A stretch of DNA of 29,869 nucleotides, taken from NCBI GenBank assembly GCA_964547525.1, contig CAZJOD010000024.1, positions 1 through 29,869 of the forward strand. Direction: 5' to 3'. Source of the stretch: CAZJOD01 sp964547525. GTDB lineage: Bacteria > Bacillota > Clostridia > JAAYHZ01. The notes beneath the pieces were generated by a model. That model searched no databases. It saw only the letters and a list, made by a program, of their open reading frames with translations, and was not told where the DNA came from. Each line of letters starts with the position of its first letter. Position 1 is the stretch's first letter. The translations under genes were made by a program, and so were the position numbers. This document shows positions 25,595 through 29,869 of this stretch, in pieces.

Positions 25595-26484
25595 TGTTCG
25601 GATATATTTACCCGCTGAAACCTGAAATGAAAATAAAAGATTATGAAAGATTCAGAGCGTATTATTGCGGTGTATGTCATTCTATATCTAATTTGGCAGG
25701 CCAAGCGGCACGTTTTGTTTTAAGTTATGATTCGGCATTTTTTGCTGTTTTTTTAGACGGAATACATAACGATAAAGATATAGTATTTAAATTATCCAAA
25801 TGTTTAAGGCATCCGATACGAAAAAGACTTTCGTGCTATAATTCGATATGTTTGGATTATGCAGCCGACGTCAATACTATTTTAACTTGGTATAATATTC
25901 AAGACAAATATTTGGATGGAGATTGTTTAAAGTCATTACCGGCTTTGGCGGTTTTAAAAAATGCATTTAATAAAAGCAGGAGCAGATACCCTGTATTATC
26001 TAGTTCAATAAAGGATGAATTAGATGCTTTGCATGCCTATGAAAAAGAACTGTGCAACAACATAGATTTGATATGTGAACCGTTTGCTAATATAATTAAA
26101 ATCATTGCTTGCCCTGAGTTTATGAATCTAAGCCCAAGTTCGAAAGAATCTTTACAATGGCTTGGGTATAATTTGGGTAAATGGCTGTATTTAATTGATG
26201 CATATGACGACTTAAAACAAGATATAGAAAAAAATAATTATAATCCGTTAATATATAGGTATGAATTTGATGCTGACAAACAGAATCCTGATGACTTTAA
26301 AAAAAGTATTAAAGACAATGTGGAATTCATATTATTAAACTGTTTGGATCAGATAGCAAAGGCTTACGAAGTTATTGATATTTATAAAAATGCCGGTATA
26401 ATTGAAAATATAATTTATATGGGTATGTTAAATAAGACGGATAAAGTTTTACAAGGAGTAGATGATAATGAAAAATCCGTATGA
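25594..26484 (+). CDS. DUF5685 family protein
   Basis: A 296-residue protein that I recognise as DUF5685, an uncharacterised Firmicute family. It is all-helical in appearance. Landmarks are YYCGVCHSISNLAGQAARFV (23-42), CLRHPIRKRLSC (70-81), CLDYAADVNTIL (86-97) and LYLIDAYDDLKQDIEKNNYN (199-218). The last stretch, with Asp202, Asp205, Asp206 and Asp210, looks like the second Asp-rich motif of squalene/phytoene synthases; an earlier Asp cluster QDKYLDGD lies at 103-110. A prenyl-diphosphate-type fold is thus possible but unproven. Cys25/28, 70, 81 and 86 may bind metal. It overlaps pgsA by one base and the J-protein by 17 nt. Confidence 0.82.
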   Translation: MFGYIYPLKPEMKIKDYERFRAYYCGVCHSISNLAGQAARFVLSYDSAFFAVFLDGIHNDKDIVFKLSKCLRHPIRKRLSCYNSICLDYAADVNTILTWYNIQDKYLDGDCLKSLPALAVLKNAFNKSRSRYPVLSSSIKDELDALHAYEKELCNNIDLICEPFANIIKIIACPEFMNLSPSSKESLQWLGYNLGKWLYLIDAYDDLKQDIEKNNYNPLIYRYEFDADKQNPDDFKKSIKDNVEFILLNCLDQIAKAYEVIDIYKNAGIIENIIYMGMLNKTDKVLQGVDDNEKSV

Positions 26485-27094
26485 AGTGTTAGGCGTGAAT
26501 GAAAACGCAGATGAAAATGAAATAAAAAAGGCTTATAGAGCTTTGGTTAAGAAATACCACCCTGATCAATATGCGGATAATCCTTTAAAAAAGCTTGCCG
26601 AAGAAAAGCTCAGGGAAGTAAATGAAGCATACGATGAAATATTACGAAATAAAACCCGGAATAATACAGGATACCAAAATAAAGATTATAATGCCGGTTC
26701 AAATTCAAATTACTCTCAAAATCAAAATATATATTATGAAGTTAGACAAAAAATCAACAACGGATATTTAAATGATGCAGAAGCTATGTTGGATAGAATA
26801 TCTAATCACACAGCCGAATGGTTTTATTTAAAAGGATTGCTGTCATTTAAAAAAGGCTGGTACGATATGGCTTTTAATAATGTGCAAACCGCTTGTAATA
26901 TGGATCCTACGAATTTTGAATACAGGCAAACTCTCAACAGAATGAATAATAATACCAACACATATCGCCAAAGTTCGTATAACAGAGGTTATAACCGTGG
27001 TTCAAGCCCGGATATGTGTACGATATGCTCTACCTTGTATTGCGCGGATTGTTGTTGCGAATGCATGGGAGGCGACCTTATCGGTTGCTGCTGA
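26468..27094 (+). CDS. J-domain protein with TPR-like middle and Cys-rich tail
   Basis: A 208-residue DnaJ-like co-chaperone. The J domain occupies residues 1-65 with KKYHPDQ (HPD at 31-33). A polar Asn/Tyr-rich linker follows, then a helical repeat region (about 88-160) that looks TPR-like (AEWFYLKGLLSFKKGWYDMA). The tail holds nine cysteines between 184 and 208 (CTIC, CADCCCEC, ending CC), suited to metal or membrane anchoring. AGGAG at 26454-26458 favours the ATG at 26468 over the one at 26462. It overlaps DUF5685 by 17 nt; this pair recurs in Clostridia to my knowledge. It is not canonical DnaJ: the Gly/Phe region and zinc-finger repeats are absent. Confidence 0.85.
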   Translation: MKNPYEVLGVNENADENEIKKAYRALVKKYHPDQYADNPLKKLAEEKLREVNEAYDEILRNKTRNNTGYQNKDYNAGSNSNYSQNQNIYYEVRQKINNGYLNDAEAMLDRISNHTAEWFYLKGLLSFKKGWYDMAFNNVQTACNMDPTNFEYRQTLNRMNNNTNTYRQSSYNRGYNRGSSPDMCTICSTLYCADCCCECMGGDLIGCC

Positions 27095-27105
27095 CAAGGT
27101 TTTAT

Positions 27106-27612
27106 ATGAAAAATAAAACAAAAAATATTGCATTGGCAGGAATTTTAAGCACTTTAGCAGTCATAGGACTTCTTATAACCTCTTATGTACCTACTGGAAA
27201 GCTTTCTATTTACGCGATTGTATCTTTTTTAACCGCTATAATTATAATAAACGCCGGATTAAAATATGGTTTTTTGTTTTATATTGTTGTTTCGACGTTA
27301 GCAATGATTTTAATACCTGATAAAGTAGCTATTTTACCATATGTAGGAATTTTTGGTTGGTATGGGATATTTAAATTTATTGTTGAAAAATTAAAAAGGA
27401 TGTCTTTGGAGATCATTATCAAATTAACTGTAATGAATATTATTGTTTGGGCAGGATACTTTTTATTTCAATCTATGATACCCGCTTTAGATTTTACAAA
27501 ATTTGCCGTGTGGGCGGGAATTATTTTATTACAACCGGTATTTATCATATATGACTATGTTTTTACTCTTGTCATTGATTTTTATTATAGAAAATTCTAC
27601 AATAGACATTAA
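27106..27612 (+). CDS. Small polytopic membrane protein, ECF S-component-like
   Basis: A 168-residue protein with about five hydrophobic segments. The start KNIALAGILSTLAVIGLLIT and the Gly-rich ILPYVGIFGWYGIFKF recall ECF-transporter S components or similar small membrane proteins, but I cannot assign a substrate. The frame is open from 27016 inside the J-protein gene; the ATG at 27106 lies 11 nt after that gene's stop with AAGG upstream and gives a natural N terminus. It is the last gene of the pgsA-DUF5685-J-protein run. Confidence 0.7.
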   Translation: MKNKTKNIALAGILSTLAVIGLLITSYVPTGKLSIYAIVSFLTAIIIINAGLKYGFLFYIVVSTLAMILIPDKVAILPYVGIFGWYGIFKFIVEKLKRMSLEIIIKLTVMNIIVWAGYFLFQSMIPALDFTKFAVWAGIILLQPVFIIYDYVFTLVIDFYYRKFYNRH

Positions 27613-27651
27613 TACTGTGCATAGGGAGAAAAGTTTGTATTCCGTTACCCA

Positions 27652-27680
27652 TTGAAAAAAATTTGTAAAATCGTTATTAT
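27652..27680 (+). promoter_or_regulatory. Possible SigA promoter before the tandem terminators
   Basis: TTGAAA (27652-27657) and TATTAT (27675-27680) are 17 bp apart. The start would be near 27687, giving a transcript that meets two terminators within about 100 nt, i.e. a possible small RNA. Confidence 0.4.
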
Positions 27681-27726
27681 AATTGCAAAACAACTTGAAT
27701 TGATGTATGTAATATGGTAACATTAT

Positions 27727-27753
27727 AAAGATTTCACGAAGAAATCTTTTTTT
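27727..27753 (+). terminator. Tandem intrinsic terminator 1
   Basis: AAAGATTTC (27727-27735), loop ACGAA, GAAATCTTT (27741-27749), then a T run to 27753. A perfect 9-bp stem. Confidence 0.75.
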
Positions 27754-27786
27754 ACTGCGAAAGTTTGACTTTCGCAGTTTTGTTTT
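27754..27786 (+). terminator. Tandem intrinsic terminator 2
   Basis: ACTGCGAAAGT (27754-27764), loop TTG, ACTTTCGCAGT (27768-27778), then TTTTGTTTT-type tail. A perfect 11-bp stem, more stable than the first. The arms are nearly self-complementary, so it may also work on the opposite strand. Confidence 0.85.
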
Positions 27787-27831
27787 ATAAGGGTAATCAT
27801 ATGAAATGACTAAAACTTATAGCAAATTTTT

Positions 27832-27934
27832 ATACCTTTAATCATTGAAAAGTAATTTTCAAAAAAGACCCGCGGCCGCATCGAGCATCCCCGGGTCGGC
27901 ATACCTTTTTAAAATCGAGTTTTTAAAAAGGTAT
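27832..27934 (+). promoter_or_regulatory. GC-rich structured 5' leader of the ECF S gene, candidate cis-regulatory RNA
   Basis: Three hairpins in a row: TTGAAAA-GTAA-TTTTCAA (27845-27862); GACCCG (27867-27872) with CGGGTC (27892-27897) around a GC-rich core; ATACCTTTTTAAAA (27901-27914) with TTTTAAAAAGGTAT (27921-27934). An upstream ATACCTTT (27832-27839) can pair with the same AAAGGTAT (27927-27934), so two exclusive folds are possible, as in riboswitches. About four fifths of 27867-27900 is G or C, against AT-rich surroundings. The last arm ends 21 nt before the Shine-Dalgarno. I do not match it to a named riboswitch class. Confidence 0.45.
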
Positions 27935-27967
27935 CCAATTTAATAAGATATTAATGTGGAGGTTATT

Positions 27968-28507
27968 ATGAAAAAAAATGTACGTAATATTACATATGGT
28001 GGTTTGTTTATAGCACTTTGCGTTCTATTTCCAATGTTGTTTCATACAATCGGAGGTGCACAGGCGGGAAGAATATTTCTACCTATGCATATACCTGTTT
28101 TATTAGCAGGTTTTATCGCCGGACCTTTTACAGGAGCTCTTACAGGTATTGTCGGCCCTTTACTGTCAGGAGCATTCACCGGTATGCCCGCCGGCCCAAT
28201 GTTAATAAGTATGCCAATAGAATTGTGTCTTTACGGTCTGTTCGCGGGAATTTTTTATTATAAATTCAAGATAAATATATATATATCATTGTTATTATCC
28301 ATGATTTGCGGTAGAATAGTTCTTGCCGGTATTCTGCTTTTACTTACGGGAGTGTTAAAAATTAACACAATCGGTGCAGCTGCAGTATTTACATCTATTG
28401 TCACCGCTATTCCCGGTATTGTAATTCAGATTGTGTTAATCCCGGTAATTATTTTAGGATTGAAGAGAGTAAAAGTAATCGGATATGATTCGACAACAAT
28501 TAATTAA
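27968..28507 (+). CDS. ECF transporter S component, substrate unknown
   Basis: A 179-residue protein with about six membrane segments, read as the substrate-binding S subunit of an energy-coupling-factor (vitamin-type) transporter. Typical is the N-terminal KKNVRNITYGGLFIALCVLF and the loop GRIFLPMHIPVLLAGFIAGP. The ATPase and T subunits are not in the window and are presumably shared. The frame can begin with GTG at 27956, but that GTGGAGG is the ribosome binding site of the ATG at 27968. It overlaps the DUF1893 gene by 23 nt and follows the structured leader, which suggests ligand-controlled expression. Confidence 0.82.
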   Translation: MKKNVRNITYGGLFIALCVLFPMLFHTIGGAQAGRIFLPMHIPVLLAGFIAGPFTGALTGIVGPLLSGAFTGMPAGPMLISMPIELCLYGLFAGIFYYKFKINIYISLLLSMICGRIVLAGILLLLTGVLKINTIGAAAVFTSIVTAIPGIVIQIVLIPVIILGLKRVKVIGYDSTTIN

Positions 28508-28901
28508 AATATTTAAAGAAAACAATTATACATGCATGATAACAAATGACACCGATATTATTTACACTTCTTTTGATAGAGGAGTAAAACCTTTATATGA
28601 TTATTATAAAATTTATAATAATAAAAATACCGGTGATCTAAAATTAATCGATAAAGTTATAGGTAATGGTGCGGCTTTGTTGTGTATACTCATAGGCATA
28701 ATCGAAGTGCATACTGATGTTATAAGCAAATCCGCTTTGAAGACTTTTAAAAAAAATAATATTCCGGTAACCTACACTATATTGGCGGATCAAATAATGA
28801 ACCGTAATAAAGATGGTAGGTGTCCGGTTGAAATGTTAAGTGAACAATACGATACACCTGAAGCCTTGTATCATGAATTAAAGAAATTTTTTAAAGAATA
28901 G
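28485..28901 (+). CDS. DUF1893 domain protein (deaminase-like fold)
   Basis: A 138-residue cytosolic protein that I recognise as DUF1893. The core IDKVIGNGAALLCILIGI (55-72) and the end NRNKDGRCPVEML (106-118) with Cys113, Pro114 and Glu116 are typical. The family is regarded as deaminase-like in fold; the usual HxE-PCxxC zinc site is not seen, so enzyme activity is doubtful. The start lies inside the ECF S gene (23-nt overlap) with only a weak Shine-Dalgarno, which points to coupled translation. It may handle the solute that the S component brings in; this is inference. Confidence 0.8.
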   Translation: MIRQQLIKIFKENNYTCMITNDTDIIYTSFDRGVKPLYDYYKIYNNKNTGDLKLIDKVIGNGAALLCILIGIIEVHTDVISKSALKTFKKNNIPVTYTILADQIMNRNKDGRCPVEMLSEQYDTPEALYHELKKFFKE

Positions 28902-28910
28902 GAGATAATC

Positions 28911-29333
28911 ATGATAAAGGTAGCTGTTATAGACGCTCAAGGTGGTGGATTCGGGAAAGCTATGGTTGAATCGTTAAGCGGTCTTTCGGACCGATTGGAG
29001 ATATTGGCTCTAGGCACGAATGTCTATGCGACAATGACAATGAAAAAAGCCGGTGCGCATCGGTATGCGACAGGCGAAAATGCCATCTGTTTTAATGCGG
29101 ATAAAGTTGATTTGATTTTAGGAGGCATAGGTATTATCGCTGCTAATTCCATGTTGGGAGAAATTACTCCGAAAATGGCACAAGCAATATCATCCTCGCA
29201 TGCAAGAAAAATACTGATTCCTTTCGGTAAGTGTAATATAATCGTTCCGGGCACAAAAGATTATACTCTAAAGGAAATGGTTGCTTTTGCTATAGAGTCG
29301 GTCAATCAATATCTGGAGGAACTAAATGGATAG
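28911..29333 (+). CDS. DUF3842 family protein
   Basis: A 140-residue protein of the DUF3842 family, of unknown function. It opens with MIKVAVIDAQGGGFGKAMVE, a beta-strand and Gly-rich loop like a nucleotide-binding Rossmann turn, then ALGTNVYATMTMKKAGAHRY and ADKVDLILGGIGII. No membrane segment. TAGGAGA precedes the ATG, 9 nt after the DUF1893 stop. Its last 8 nt overlap the mutS2 start, so the operon order ECF S-DUF1893-DUF3842-mutS2 is tightly coupled. Confidence 0.8.
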   Translation: MIKVAVIDAQGGGFGKAMVESLSGLSDRLEILALGTNVYATMTMKKAGAHRYATGENAICFNADKVDLILGGIGIIAANSMLGEITPKMAQAISSSHARKILIPFGKCNIIVPGTKDYTLKEMVAFAIESVNQYLEELNG

Positions 29334-29869
29334 GCATGCTTTAGATGTTTTAGAATATGATAAAATAATAAAAATGCTCATGGAATGCACCGTATCGAAA
29401 CCGGCTAATAAATTAGCCGGTAAGGTTAGGCCTTTGGTTTCTCCGAAAAAGGTTATTGAAAAACTTAAGGAAACCTCTGATGCGGTGCAATACATGGTAC
29501 GTAAAGGCAAACCGCATTTATCGGGCGTTAGCGACATGAGTGAATTCTTAAACAAAGCGGAAAAAGGCGGAACATTGTTACCCGGGGAATTATTAAAAGT
29601 TGCAGATTTGCTTTTTACATGTAGATCCTTTACTGAATACTTTGAAGATAAAAATCCTGAAGAAACAAACTCAATATATACACTATATCGAAATATAGAG
29701 CGTAACGACGCACTGGAAAGAGAAATAAAAAGAATTATTATTAACGAATATGAGCTTGCAGACGAAGCCAGTCCTGAGTTGTACTCTATTCGAAAAAGCA
29801 TAAACAGAACTAAAGACGAATTAAAGTCAGGATTAGAACGAATGATTAGGTCTCCGCAATATGTTAAGT
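29326..29869 (+). CDS. mutS2: Endonuclease MutS2, N-terminal part (cut by window end)
   Basis: The first 181 residues are present and the frame is open to the window end. MDRHALDVLEYDKIIKMLME is the characteristic MutS2 start, followed by the helical core region (VRPLVSPKKVIEKLKETSDA; SGVSDMSEFLNKAEKGGTLL; ELYSIRKSINRTKDELKSGL). MutS2 proteins act on recombination intermediates or on stalled ribosomes. The ATPase, KOW and Smr domains would lie beyond the window. GGAGG at 29315-29319 is 6 nt before the ATG, which overlaps DUF3842 by 8 nt. Confidence 0.93.
   Translation, partial: MDRHALDVLEYDKIIKMLMECTVSKPANKLAGKVRPLVSPKKVIEKLKETSDAVQYMVRKGKPHLSGVSDMSEFLNKAEKGGTLLPGELLKVADLLFTCRSFTEYFEDKNPEETNSIYTLYRNIERNDALEREIKRIIINEYELADEASPELYSIRKSINRTKDELKSGLERMIRSPQYVK

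Larger units (their letters stand above)
27613..27967. other. Intergenic region with tandem hairpins and a GC-rich structured leader
   Basis: A 355-bp gap without a gene. It contains a possible promoter (27652-27680), two strong hairpin-plus-T terminators 4 nt apart (27727-27786), a short AT hairpin (27845-27862), and a GC-rich hairpin and a long inverted repeat (27867-27934) just before the ECF S gene. A weak promoter for the latter could be ATGACT (27806) with TTATAC (27830). Confidence 0.6.

Noticed and set aside
27870..27897. Cloning-vector or adapter contamination, because SacII, NotI and SmaI sites cluster here
   Set aside because: The sites are by-products of a GC-rich palindromic core that continues into a perfect AT-rich inverted repeat and a normal ribosome binding site. 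I recognise no vector sequence, though read mapping across it would settle this.
28018..28263. 81-codon + strand frame inside the ECF S gene
   Set aside because: An Arg/Tyr/Ser-rich out-of-frame shadow of a membrane protein gene without its own ribosome binding site.
29322..29801. Minus-strand frame of 159 codons at the window end
   Set aside because: It is opposite the unmistakable N-terminal part of MutS2 and is Ser/Phe-rich shadow sequence.
1..29869. CRISPR arrays, tRNA or rRNA genes, transposases, prophage genes
   Set aside because: No spaced direct repeats, cloverleaf-like sequences in gaps, or mobile-element proteins were seen on either strand.

Overview
The window is AT-rich bacterial chromosome, read as a low-GC, spore-forming Clostridia-type Firmicute. 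The grounds are a full-length spoIVA, strong AGGAGG-type ribosome binding sites, the pairing of a DUF5685 protein with a Cys-tailed J-protein, and a DUF1893-DUF3842-mutS2 run. The species cannot be named from the sequence. Almost everything is on the + strand; the only clear minus-strand gene is the URO-D-like protein at 838-1935. I see no rRNA, tRNA, CRISPR array, insertion sequence or prophage.

Region 1 (1-10353) is accessory carbohydrate metabolism. It opens with the end of an MFS transporter and then a minus-strand URO-D/methyltransferase-superfamily protein. From a divergent intergenic region with a good SigA-type promoter (TTGTCA-17-TATAAT) runs a four-gene + strand operon: GH1 beta-glycosidase, GPH-type sugar symporter, a GH-like TIM-barrel protein with a GATase-like domain, and a 1023-residue heparinase II/III-type polysaccharide lyase. 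It closes at a textbook intrinsic terminator (10331-10353). The set fits uptake and breakdown of oligosaccharides from an acidic polysaccharide; the substrate cannot be read from the sequence.

Region 2 (10354-16935) starts at another good promoter (TTGATA-17-TATAAT) with an unknown helical protein. A BadF/NAGK-type sugar kinase and two tandem SIS-domain paralogues follow, an arrangement that suggests amino-sugar or sugar-phosphate handling. A tight run comes next: zinc-ribbon membrane protein, 5-formyltetrahydrofolate cyclo-ligase, CPBP protease and glycerate 2-kinase.

Region 3 (16936-25594) holds core functions: spoIVA with a clear terminator, an S1-type sulfatase that sits only 12 nt before dnaE, then pfkA and pgsA. 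A 355-bp gap before pfkA carries a likely promoter and two coupled micro-ORFs.

Region 4 (25594-29869) holds less-characterised conserved genes. pgsA overlaps a DUF5685 gene by one base; a J-domain protein with a nine-cysteine tail and a small membrane protein follow. After a gap with two tandem hairpin terminators and a strikingly GC-rich structured leader comes a coupled operon of ECF S component, DUF1893, DUF3842 and mutS2 (cut by the window edge).

The best candidates for something undescribed are: (a) the GC-rich leader at 27832-27934, a possible cis-regulatory RNA with two mutually exclusive pairings; (b) the pgsA/DUF5685/J-protein/membrane-protein cluster, where DUF5685 has an Asp-rich motif like that of isoprenoid synthases; and (c) the lyase locus with its divergent URO-D-like protein. 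All functional statements rest on motif reading and recall of families, not on searches.
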